This document shows, in pieces, positions 10,655-19,867 of a DNA stretch of 64,000 nucleotides. Both the position numbers and the translations under genes were made by a program. The stretch comes from Argyresthia goedartella. Taxonomy: Eukaryota > Arthropoda > Insecta > Lepidoptera > Argyresthiidae. Position 1 is the stretch's first letter; each line of letters starts with the position of its first letter. The DNA lies in assembly GCA_949825045.1 (NCBI GenBank), contig OX463820.1:5840501-5904500 (forward strand), written 5' to 3'. The notes under the pieces were generated by a model. That model worked only from the letters and a program-made list of their open reading frames with translations, was not told the origin of the DNA and ran no database searches.

Positions 10655-10791
10655 CGCGAGGGTGCGGCCCGCAGCGATGCGGAGCGTCAGCGGCGCGTCC
10701 GCAGCGACTGGGAGGCGCGAGCGCGCGCGGCCGAGGGCGACGCGCGCAGGCTCGCCGACAAGCTGCAGGCTGCGCAGCGGGAGATCACCAG
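10655..10791 (+). CDS. Internal coding exon of an unrecognised coiled-coil protein
   Basis: A GC-rich block in AT-rich surroundings, preceded by ATATTTTTCAG (acceptor) and followed by CAGGTATGC (donor). It is open in the frame starting at 10655: 45 codons plus two bases. Of these 45 codons 40 end in G or C, which is strong evidence of coding in this frame. The peptide is very rich in Arg, Ala and Glu; it begins REGAARSDAERQRR and ends ADKLQAAQREIT, with a hydrophilic, alpha-helical, coiled-coil look. I cannot tell which protein it belongs to. The open frame continues upstream into the putative intron, so the start is set by the acceptor, not by an ATG. Its phase fits the exon at 57530. Confidence 0.65.
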
Positions 10792-11140
10792 GTATGCAGG
10801 CATCCATCTTTTATACAAAAAAATCCTCTTAAACCCGAGAAGGAGTCAAGAACTATGGGTAAATTTACCCTTGTTCGCCTTGGATGCCCAGGGCGATATG
10901 CCACATTCAGCGGCACGTCGTCGGTCGCGGAACTCGCGGAAGATCCGCAACAGACCGTCGGTCACTGGTTGTCACATTAGCAATCTTTGGCCGAGCACAG
11001 CATTACGCGGAAGAATGGTAGATGACAATTAGCCGAGAAGCACAAAGTGACGTGACCTCAAGAAATTGCTTTTCTAGTTACGATGGTTTCTATGGTAGGT
11101 AGGAGTTGTTTTTTCTATGTTTTGCCATAGCTGTTAGGCA

Positions 11141-11557
11141 ATGTATTTCGGTTCAGTTAGTGGATATGCACGACCGCAGAATATTGGATTTGGACATGAA
11201 TATATAGATGTACCTCCGTTTTACACTTCATACCATAGCCAAAAACAAATAGGTATAACTGAAACAGCAGCAAAAAATACATACAGTGCATACGAACGAA
11301 AGTGTCCAACAGAATGTAGAACAAATGAAAAAATACTGTTATTGGAAATCGGTAGTCGGATTGTGGACGCGTTCGGAGCGGTGGCAATATTAATAAAACC
11401 GAAACAGACGGAACCAATTAAAATATTTGCACAGTCATTGCCTTTAGCAAACAATCGACAGGCACAATTCGAATTTCGAAAATCGAATATTAGGTTCGTT
11501 ACCGTGTTCCCGCCCACGATGCGGCACCGTCAGCGACGCTCTTCGCCGCGCCAATAA
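11141..11557 (+). CDS. Uncertain 138-codon open frame
   Basis: It starts at an ATG and is the longest ATG-initiated plus-strand frame in the window, but shows no signal peptide, repeat or family motif. Codon choice is AT-rich, unlike the nearby exon, and a 98-codon frame overlaps on minus. It lies inside what may be an intron. A chance frame or an unrecognised transposon remnant is more likely than a gene. Confidence 0.12.
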   Translation: MYFGSVSGYARPQNIGFGHEYIDVPPFYTSYHSQKQIGITETAAKNTYSAYERKCPTECRTNEKILLLEIGSRIVDAFGAVAILIKPKQTEPIKIFAQSLPLANNRQAQFEFRKSNIRFVTVFPPTMRHRQRRSSPRQ

Positions 11558-11840
11558 TCGTGTGAATTGATGAAGCCATTCGAATTTCGAATTTACCGAT
11601 TCTGCGGGGTATCGCATGCGCCTGTTTTGTACACTCTTAATTTAATGAGCTGTTACAATCACGAACTATTTGCGGTTTAATGGCAGCGAATAATAGCGAT
11701 TCCGTTAATTTGTTGCAATTGCCCTACGACAATTTATTGGTTGTAAGAGTTTGCATTGCAAAGAAGTATATAAGTAGATGCAGTATGCACTACCTTGGCG
11801 CGCGCGTATACTGACTACAGGCTGGCATATGTTGGTATTT

Positions 11841-12225
11841 ATATTGGGTGCTTTACCTATGAAATTGACGAAATTTTCTTGCAGATTTAGGAGTTCATAA
11901 TACGGTTAATTCAATAGCTATTTCCACTATTTTTTATTGTTTAAAAATTAATTTCAATGTTTTACATCTACTTTTTTATTTTTTTTTTATTTTCAGTTTG
12001 ATAACTAAGATTTTGTCTTCAAAATCAGTGCCTCATAAATGTCATCCATTTTCATGATAAGATTTGTAATATTTTTTTACATTTGACACTTTTCAAAACT
12101 TTTATGAAATCTTCTGTTTAAAGTTTATAAAATTAGGATTTGTCATTCCTAAAAAAAAAGGCAAAAATTTTTGTACTGAAACTCCATACAACCGCTGATT
12201 TCAAAGGTATACTATAAGCACCTAA
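11841..12225 (+). repeat. CAGTTTGATAACTAA repeat, copy 1
   Basis: About 380 bp shared with 39997-40560 and 44683-45110, all in the same orientation. Anchors are ACCTATGAAATTG, AGGAGTTCATAAT, TTTTCAGTTTGATAACTAA, AAAATCAGTGCCTC and CATTTTCATGATAA. No open frame. It matches no element class I know. Confidence 0.8.
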
Positions 12226-12343
12226 TACTTGTATTGATAAGCGAAAACAATGGATCATAAATACCGCATGAGATAAATAAGAAACTGGCAGAAATAATGT
12301 ACGGTGATATGTACTGGCAACTTTTTATTTATTTTGAAATTAG

Positions 12344-12658
12344 AACGAAAGTTTCCGATTGATATCGCCGGCCAGTCTGGGCTTGGGTGATGCAATTAAC
12401 GAAGTTGAGATCCATTTTCGAATTTACAGAACCGGTGTAATCGGGCCGGTGTCATTGGACGGCGATAAGCGTCCGCCCGATGGGCCGTCGGGCCGTAACT
12501 TTGTTCCAAATTCCAACTTTGGGATTTACGACCTGCAGAATGTTATGGATTCGACCCAATTTTCTGAGGGTCCAATCGGAGTGAAATTGGAAATTTTTGA
12601 ACGCGGCCTTCGATTGATTGACCTTTTAGTGACGTTCGATGGATTTGGAGAGCAATAG
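12344..12658 (+). CDS. Orphan 105-codon open frame, possible terminal exon
   Basis: The frame is open from 12344 to a TAG at 12656-12658 and has no ATG near its left end. It follows an AAATTAG that could be a splice acceptor. The peptide looks protein-like (GLGDAINEVEIHFRIYR, FVPNSNFGIYDLQNVMD, IFERGLRLIDLLVTFDGFG) and codons favour purine in position one, but I recognise no family. Alternatives are a transposon remnant or chance. It ends 50 bp before the Tc1/mariner insertion. Confidence 0.25.
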   Translation, partial: NESFRLISPASLGLGDAINEVEIHFRIYRTGVIGPVSLDGDKRPPDGPSGRNFVPNSNFGIYDLQNVMDSTQFSEGPIGVKLEIFERGLRLIDLLVTFDGFGEQ

Positions 12659-12664
12659 TAGTAT

Positions 12665-12708
12665 TTTTTGGGATTCCCTACCCAAAGGGTAAAAACGGAA
12701 CCCTATTA
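12665..12708 (+). repeat. GGGTTCCGTACC repeat, left part (split by transposon)
   Basis: Reads GGGATTCCCTACCCAAAGGG then GGAACCCTATTA. It continues at 14978 after the transposon. The intact copy at 61471-61857 shows the uninterrupted order. Confidence 0.8.
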
Positions 12709-14977
12709 CAGATGTAGTGAATAATCCTTTCCTATCGGCAAAACTCGGAACAATGATAACACCCGAATGGCGCCGATGTGTCTATGAATTACTGTATTAT
12801 TAAATTACGTGTAGGTATCAAATAAATCGCATACTTTATTTATCAATGTCAAATGTCAAATTGCCCGTTTGACGTATATTACACTGAGATATTAAAACAA
12901 CCACGATTCTATCATATAAAGAATTCGTTAGGTAAACAAAAATATAACTAGTTACTGAGGACGTTTTATTTCAATAAAACGCACTGATAAAAACCAAATT
13001 CCGGTTGGGATCTAATGATTCTATAAGGATTGGAACCCCAAGAGTCTAACTATAAGTCAAAACTACAATAGGATTTTGCAGACCTTTTTTATAACAATAA
13101 ATTTTTGTAATTAATTAAAAATACTATGACATAACAAAAAAGACACCTCAACATAAAACAAAACAAACCAGCAGAGAAATTAATATAAATAAATATGATT
13201 TTCTGATTGGATGAACGACTTCAATTATGACAGCGGGATAAGAGGAGGAGGAGCGGCGTGGACAGTGTGATGCGAAACAATACTTCCAACTTCCATATCA
13301 CGGTCAGAATCAGAACTATTTTCTGGTGTATCATCGTCAGAGTTTTCATGAACGGTGATTACAAAACTAGCCATATAATTTTCCGACTCAGGTTCGTATT
13401 TTCGGTACTCGTTTTCGCATTTGATGGCGTGGTCACATACTTTGGCCCAAACATCAGAACCAGTCATATTAACCTTTTCCTGTACCAATTGTTTCACAGT
13501 AGTCACATTCATACTGATGTTTCTTTTGGATACGTATCCCTTTATTTGAGACCATATGTTTTCAATCGGATTGAAATCAGGATGATATGGTGGCAATCTT
13601 AGTACGCTGTGTCCATATTCGTTCATAAGTTTATCTATAGAGTATTCTACAAAGTCTTGTTTGTACTTGCAAATAATTTCATATATTTCAAGTTTTGTTA
13701 ATGACGGATCAATCGGAACGTTATGTTTGGATAGCCAATCAATCATGTCTTGCTTCCTGGTATTTGAATTATGAGGTTTTTCTACGTACTTATTATGATA
13801 TGCAGCATTATCTACTACTAGTACCGAATGTGGAGCTAAGTTTGGAATGAGTTGATTACGAAGCCATTTTTCATAGTTTTCATTGTTCATCGCGTTGTGA
13901 TAGTCACCTGTTTTATCAGTAGACTGATACATTAACAATGCCCCAGATATAAACCCCTTTCTACTACCAGCGTGCACTATTATAAGACGTTGTCCTTTAG
14001 AAATTAACTGTTTCACTCCGTTTTCTGACGAGTCAGCCCAGCTTTTACCTGCCAAATGTGAGGTATGGATGTATGTTTCATCCATATAAACAATCTCTCT
14101 CCCTTGCAATATGTACTTTTTATCGCGGCTAAAAACTTTACTCTTTTTAAACGAACATCATCTTTCTCGATAAGTAATTTTCTGTTGTTTTCATCTTTTT
14201 TATACCAAAATCCCATTTTTCTAAGAATTTTTCTTAGCGTAAAGTCACATCCCTAAAAAATTATGGCTTCGGATAACTTGGACTTCAGGGTTTTAACTGT
14301 AGGTACTTGTTTGTATAGCAAGTGGAAATTATACACTAATCGGCGTATAACGTTGTAGTCAAAATCATCAAGACCTAGACAAAATAATTTATTTGGTCTA
14401 CCCAACTTTGCCGACTTCGGACTATTGGAGGTGGATTGATTTATGTATTCTTTTTGCAATATTTTATTTACTGTTCGTTGAGGAATTCCACTGGCCTCCG
14501 AAACTCGTTTTTGGACTTTACAAAAGTAAGCAGTATAGTTGGTATGTTTGAATTTATCATTTTCAGTTAAGAAATATAAATAAATATTGAAAATAACTTC
14601 GCAGGCTTGCCGATCTAAACGTTTCCCTTTTCTTAATGCTTTCGGCAAGTCTGTTATAAATTGTTAATGTGGATCGAATAAAATCAATGTTTATTATTTA
14701 CAAAAATGACAGACAAGAGTGAAATGTAAAGTCAAAAAAAAATATATGGGTGGCCTGCATTAATACACGAGTCCATGAAGTTTATCACAAAATCTAACAT
14801 AAATATCAACAAAATATTTCTGTGGTATTAACTACTCTATATATAGGTAGATACTTCCTCTTGCAATGCGACCGTTCCCTACGTTGTCTCGATAGGTACT
14901 GAGTGCGAGTGAAGTAGTAAGACAAAAACGAACATTTCCGAGAAAATACGAAAGGAAAGGATTATTCACTACATCCG
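12709..14977 (-). mobile_element. Tc1/mariner-superfamily transposon, DD82E (Sailor-like), 2269 bp
   Basis: Terminal inverted repeats begin CAGATGTAGTGAATAATCC at 12709 and end at 14977 (one mismatch, ...ACATCCG). TA flanks both ends (12707-12708, 14978-14979). The transposase is on minus. Removing the element and one TA restores GGAACCCTATTACTAAGAC, which is the sequence of the uninterrupted host repeat at 61499-61520. The three catalytic residues have a D-to-E spacing of 82; I recall a family of IS630/Tc1/mariner-related elements with this signature named Sailor. Confidence 0.92.
13225..14657 (-). pseudogene. DD82E transposase, broken by one stop and one frameshift
   Basis: The N-terminal part (about 14648 down to 14256) is basic and has a helix-turn-helix-like VSEASGIPQRTVNKIL. 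An in-frame TAG at 14253-14255 interrupts it; the frame then continues through TLRKILRKMGFWYKK. At the T5 run 14117-14121 (A5 in the sense strand) one base appears to be lost, shifting to the C-terminal frame (14109-13225, 294 codons). That part carries the catalytic triad: D in VYMDETY (codon 14082-14080), D in VVDNAAYHN (13812-13810) and E in NPIENIW (13563-13561), with 82 residues between the last two. No ATG opens the N-terminal frame; an ATA at 14657-14655 may be a decayed start. It would act in cut-and-paste transposition; it is not functional as read. Confidence 0.9.
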
Positions 14978-15301
14978 TACTAAGACTCCGCAGTCTGTCT
15001 GTCCGTCTGTCACCAATCTGTATCTCATGAACCTTGATAGTTAGACAGTTGAAATTTTCACAGATGATGTATTTCTTTCGCCGCTATAACAACAAATACT
15101 AAAAAACAGACACATATTAACCTATGAATGCACCTAGTTTCGTACATGGAGTGCGAAAATAGCCGCGCCGCACCAATAACTTTTTTGTAAACAACATTGT
15201 GCTATATAAAATCCAAACTATTCACTCCACACCATCCCTACCATTGTACGGTGGTACGGAACCCTTCGTGCGCGAGTCCGACTCGCACTTGACCGTTTTC
15301 T
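14978..15301 (+). repeat. GGGTTCCGTACC repeat, right part
   Basis: It follows the transposon: TACTAAGACTCCG, CTGTCTGTCCGTCTGTCACC, TTGAAATTTTCACAGATGAT, then GGTACGGAACCCTTCGTGCG and a GAGTCCGACTC palindrome before CGCACTTGACCGTTTT. It matches 61499-61857 throughout. Confidence 0.85.
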
Positions 15302-15690
15302 TATTTATATTTCCTTAACAACTCTAACCGGCTCCCTGACCAAAGAATACCACAATTTGGACAAAAAATAAAAATATTCCATTCTTAAATTCGTGGAATA
15401 GAATAAGCACGTCAAGCACGTCCATCCATGCAAAGGACCTTCACTTCAGTGTCAAGTCAGGCGAGACTGTGGGAAAGGGCACATCTGGACCGAAGGGCTG
15501 TCCAGTCCACGCATTACGAGCTCTTGTTCCTGAACGAAAATAAAGTGTACGCATGAAACATTTCGGTAAGAGGATTACCTATTGATAGCTCCAGTACCAA
15601 AGTTGTATGGTTTATATACATTAGGTTTTATTTCAGTAGCTTCTGGTTTAGTTTTGTACTATCTGTAATGGTTTTATTTTTTTCACTAAT
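15302..15690. other. No recognised feature
   Basis: Nothing structured seen beyond AT-rich spacer. Confidence 0.4.
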
Positions 15691-15699
15691 ATTGATTTC

Positions 15700-15920
15700 T
15701 ATTTTTAACCGACGTCAAAAAAGTTGGGAGGTTCTCTATTCGTCGATGAGTTTTTAGGGTTCCCTAGATGTCTGTTTGTCCGTATGACACAGCAACTTTA
15801 TTCCGAAACCATCAGGACTACACAGTTGAAACTTGGTATGCAGAAGTATTCTGTGAACCGCTTTACGATTTTTATACAAAAATAAAAAATAAAAAATTAA
15901 GGGGGGCTGAACCTGAATAA
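15700..15920 (+). repeat. TTTTTAACCGACGTCAAAAAA repeat with GGGTTCC fragment
   Basis: Opens TTTTTAACCGACGTCAAAAA and GGGAGGTTCTC, a repeat start I recall from Lepidoptera, then joins TTTTTAGGGTTCC and CAGTTGAAACTTGGTATGC. Confidence 0.45.
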
Positions 15921-16545
15921 AAAACCTATATAGTCTTTAAAAATTACATATTATAAATTTGAGGTTCCTGAAACCATTTTTCAGTTTCAGTTTTTTTGGA
16001 ACAGACTCTTCCAAAGTGGAATAATTTGAGCCCGAATTTCTGAGTGAAAAATCTAAAAAAAATATGTTGTGTATCTTAATAAACACTTTTAACAAAAATT
16101 GGTTGTAACAAAATAAAATAAGAATTTTGAAGATATAAAACATTATAACTTTTTTAATATCACAAATAGTAGGTATTTCTATTATAACAAATATAACTTT
16201 AGCATTCATACAAACACTATGAAAAACAAAGTAATTATTAGCTGGTGAAGAATGATAATGATATTTTGGCTAGGTGTATCAGGTGTATGTAAACTTTCCT
16301 ATTTGTGGATGTGGTGGTGACGTGATGGGACCAGGAGAGCATGATGATGAAGACTGCAGATTGCCACCAGAACTACTCAAGTCTGGGTATTCAATGGGTT
16401 GGGACACGATTACTTAAATGCTAACCAAATATTATTTAATTAAAGTTTGTTTTTTTCCAAAAGTTTTACTTTTTTTTTAAATTATATAGGTACTATATTA
16501 ATTTTATTTTGATAGTTGATGACCTTTATCATCAGGTTTTTATCT
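15921..16545. other. No recognised feature
   Basis: AT-rich; a 90-codon minus frame at 15937-16209 is very rich in Ile, Phe, Lys and Asn and reads as base-composition noise. Confidence 0.4.
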
Positions 16546-16551
16546 CAAAAT

Positions 16552-16815
16552 CGATAGGCCCCCTTAAAACTAGACCTTTAACGAGTCCGTAATACCTAAA
16601 TTAATTGATTTATCGAACGAAAACCCTCGGATATTAATTTTTACTACTTCTTATAAACAATAGAGGCAATATCGCAGTCGGTGACTACAGAGGGCACGAT
16701 TATGAAGGCTTATGAATATTGATATCGCAGTGCCGAATGTTTACGTGGACGATATCGCCCTACGTGCCTCGTAATCGATAAGTTTGGCGAGATATCGGTG
16801 ATGTAGTATTCGATA
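16552..16815. promoter_or_regulatory. Cluster of nine CGATA/TATCG motifs
   Basis: CGATA or its complement starts at 16552, 16611, 16670, 16723, 16750, 16753, 16776, 16793 and 16811. About 0.5 would be expected by chance in 264 bp. In Drosophila CGATA clusters are bound by BEAF-32 and overlap DREF sites (TATCGATA); here AATCGATAAG is close. Function in this organism is inference. Confidence 0.3.
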
Positions 16816-16861
16816 ACCTGCTGGTACTCGCAGCTATTAGGGATTTAGCGACTGACATTAC

Positions 16862-17258
16862 TATTTTATTTTATTTCATTTATTTAGAAAACCAACAGCA
16901 TTACAGTTTAATTCTCTTAATTCAATTACTTATTTACTACAGCCAATTATCCATTCCATTCCATTCCATCAATTACTTAATTCAAGACTCCTTAAATTAT
17001 GGGGTTAGTAAAGAAGATAAGTTATTTATTCGGAACTATGTGTTATGTATTATTGAGAGGGAATTGGTGTGAATGCAGTGTGAGTGTGTGTGTGTATGTA
17101 AAGGTTGGTGTATAGCTATGATTGAAACTGTATTGTTATATTTTATTATCCGCAGAGTGTCTAGAATTTTATGTTTAGATTTGTTAATTATTTTTAAGCT
17201 GACTTAATCATAAGATGTATGGCTTATAAAATAAATAAGATTAAAAAAAAAAAAAGAC
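16862..17258. repeat. Retroposon debris and microsatellites
   Basis: Contains (CCATT)4 at 16951-16970, a GTGTGTGTGTGTATGT stretch near 17085, and a 3' end with AATAAATAAGATT followed by a run of 13 A at about 17241-17254, which suggests a polyadenylated retrocopy on plus. Confidence 0.4.
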
Positions 17259-17361
17259 TTTTGGAATGATGGTATACGGCAATGTCGGAGAAAGTTTTAT
17301 TGTAGGCTCTTGCTATTCGAGTGAGTGGTTCTATTACTCAATATTTAACATTTATAGACAT

Positions 17362-17450
17362 AGCATAGCGTGACGCCTTTTCCCGTAAGGGGTGGCAGAG
17401 GCGCAGTTCGTGATAAGGGATTAGCCCATCGCAGTAGCTCCGAAGATCTT
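17362..17450 (+). repeat. GTGGCAG-type repeat copy
   Basis: Reads AGCGTGACGCCTTTTCCCGT, AAGGGGTGGCAGAGGC and TTAGCCCATCGCAGTAGC, an internally shortened copy of the family at 40387-40515. Confidence 0.65.
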
Positions 17451-18405
17451 CATGATGATTCGACTTTTAATTACAATATACACGTAAGCTGCATTTCTTC
17501 CTTTGCTGACGATTAAGGATATTAGGAACTTCAATGCCTGTCACGAGAGTTTAAAACTTACACTGAAGTTTTTTGAAACACTTCTCCTCAAATTTTGTGT
17601 TTGCTTTGGCATCATGAGATATTCCTGCAGTTTGAATACAATTCGGATGTTTAGATTGGTTTTAAATTCTTGGGTACGGACGGTCGCGTCTTTCTGTTAG
17701 GTATTAGATAAGTGGTCACCCATCCCAGTATTGACAGTCTTGACCATAGCAATGTGTGAACAGATACTTAGATGAATTACAGTTCATGGAAGAACAATAG
17801 ATTTTGACTCAGACGAAGGAGTCCCTTTTGAGTTATTTGGGTCATACTAAAGAGATAATTAGAGCCAGTTAACTAAAATCTTAAGGGACAATCACGGCCT
17901 TAGGGTGTATAAGAATATAGGTTGCTTTTCTCAATGATTTCAGTGCCATTTTTAACATTCAGCAAGAATTTATCTTCAATTCTTCTATTCTACCATCTCC
18001 AGTACAACTTTTGCACCAATCCAGGTTGCATAACAGCACAACGATATAAAAACAAGGGTGCTGTGCATTCACGTCCTACCATTACCTAGTGTGAGATATA
18101 CCGGCAGTAGAGAATACTAAACAGTAAGTAGAGGGACCTCTCCCCCCGCTGAGATGGGGTACCTCAGGCCTCGCCCCCGCGGTTGGGGGTAAAGAAGCCT
18201 ATCTTGGAATGTGGGCTAGTACCATTCAGTATATACATAACTCTGGCGGCAATCATACCTTTATAACGTTTAATTTATATGGGACTTCATATTCAAACTG
18301 CAAAAATAAATTAGGTACCATACGCAAAGCATACCTCAGCAACCAAAGGTCAAAAACTTTTAGAATTGTAATTAAAACTAAAAATAAATAAAATACAGAA
18401 ATCAC
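17451..18405. other. No recognised feature
   Basis: A CG-rich stretch at 18130-18190 contains GAGATGGGGTACCTCAGGCC and CCCCGCGGTTGGGG, but no frame or repeat match explains it. Confidence 0.35.
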
Positions 18406-18409
18406 AAAC

Positions 18410-18605
18410 GACCCGCTCTTTCTACTGGTTGAGGGCGGTTTGTGAATCGTTTACTTGGTAACCAGTTAGCAATCGGTTTGCAGTAGCTTAGTGTACTGAT
18501 AGGCAGAACAAGCCACGTCCACTACACAAACTGGGTTGCCAGGAATCGAACCCGAGCCTACCGCACGCCAGGCTACCTACGTGCCTTGCATCGTGATCAT
18601 TATCG
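18410..18605 (-). mobile_element. tRNA-derived SINE, third type
   Basis: On minus a perfect B box (GGTTCGATTCC, 18542-18552) sits in a tRNA-like head with CACGTAGGTAGCCTGGCGTG upstream. A non-tRNA body follows towards 18410. No acceptor-stem pairing supports a true tRNA gene. Only copy in the window. Confidence 0.5.
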
Positions 18606-18780
18606 ACCCCTCTCTGCTATCGTGCATTCGATAGCTGAAAGTGAACTTGAAAGCGTGGTTTAGAATACGGATTGCTTTTGTTTTGCTGGCTTGTTTTTCG
18701 TTTGGGGTTTTATTTTTAGGGTTCCTTGTGTGGGAGAGTGACTAGGTATCGATATTAAATCTGTGATATGATATTTTAAA

Positions 18781-19050
18781 GGGCTACTATTTAATCGCAC
18801 ATGAAAAAAAAATGATTTGCACAGCAAAAAAGGATCGTCAAAAATACTTGTTATGTTTTAAATATTTTATGTGTACTCTAGTTTATGTTTTAGGTATTTT
18901 TTGTTGTTCTTACATGTTCAACCTAACACGAAGGGTAAAGGGGGCTTCGCTTCGCTCACCCTCTTTACCCTTCATCTAAGCTACCACAGCATTTTGCCCT
19001 GATATTTACTGTGCAAGTCAGTATTTTTGATGTGCAGTTTAATATTTCCC
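18781..19050 (+). mobile_element. Core-hairpin element CH-3 (TIR set B)
   Basis: Arms of about 45 bp: the left is TATTTAATCGCACATGAAAA...GATTTGCACAGCAAA and the right is the complement, ending TTTGATGTGCAGTTTAATAT. The core lies at 18906-19007 with stem GAAGGGTAAAGGGGG facing CCTCTTTACCCTTC. The termini match CH-1, not the other sets. Confidence 0.75.
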
Positions 19051-19576
19051 ATTTTTAAGCGGTTCTTTTTAGATCGGTCGCATATCCAAGCAAAAATTTG
19101 AATTTGAGCTCTGAAGTGTTAATTTTAATTACAAACAAGAAACCTGCAATTTCTTCATTGCGTTGTAAGGTTATAAGAATTTATGAGAAATACGAATCTC
19201 AAATAGACGTCAGGTACCCTGACTCCCATCGGATTACCATCTTATCTTCGCAGCACCAACGAACTCCAGTCTAAAGACAAAACCCAGACTACAAACCGTG
19301 AACTTCACTTAGCAATATAAAAATGTACGGCCACGATTCTCCGTCTATTTCAGGGCTCCCCTTCGCGTCATAAAGCTTATAAATAATAAACATGGTTGCT
19401 CAGTAAAGCTGACAAGAATGCAGGGGGCGGGTGCATCCATGGAACTGAAGATGGCGGATCAGCTTACTGAAAGAATGGACTATTTTGATGCGATGGAAAA
19501 AGCGGGCTTCACTTTTAACTCTGGCAGCCAAACAGTTTTCTTGTTAAAAGGGTCTCTTTTAAAAAGGCGAGAGCCT

Positions 19577-19867
19577 GTAATAATAATAATAATAATAAGA
19601 ATAATAACTTGGACAATATTTACAGACATTGATCTAACCCCAAACTAGGATTCTCTGTATATTGGGTACTAGCAACGATACACATACGTATATAGATATA
19701 AATTATACCTAGACAGATAAACATCCATGACTAGGGTACAAACATCCGTTGTCATCAAACAAATATTTGCCCCCACCGGGACTCGAACCTGGGATCCTCG
19801 GATTCGTAGGCAGGGTCACTGCCGACTCGGCCATTCGGGTCGTCACTCGGCCATTCGGGTCGTCAAT
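19577..19867 (-). mobile_element. tRNA-derived SINE-2, minus, with (AAT)n tail
   Basis: The head lies at the right end and the tail at the left, ending in an AAT microsatellite (19577-19606). The head matches the plus copy at 26458-26718: minus GGTTCGAGTCCCGGTGGGGG, CAAATATTTG. Inside the head a 20-bp unit is duplicated in tandem (19825-19844, 19845-19864). The 65-codon frame across it is not a gene. Confidence 0.75.

Noticed and set aside
13258..13602. 114-codon plus frame
   Set aside because: It is the antisense shadow of the transposase C-terminal part.
15262..15300. Helitron 3' end suggested by the GAGTCCGACTC hairpin near the end of the GGGTTCCGTACC repeat
   Set aside because: The sequence after the hairpin runs into T-rich sequence without CTRR at a constant end, and the start is not TC between A and T, so the class remains open.
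17700..17760. Possible 5S rRNA fragment (minus strand GTCAATACTGGGATGGGTGACC)
   Set aside because: Only about 22 bases resemble the 5S 3' domain and no further 5S sequence is present; too short to call.
18540..18605. Possible tRNA gene around a perfect B box
   Set aside because: The segments that should form the acceptor stem do not pair and a non-tRNA body follows, so a SINE head fits better. The same applies to the heads at 26458, 28096 and 43160.
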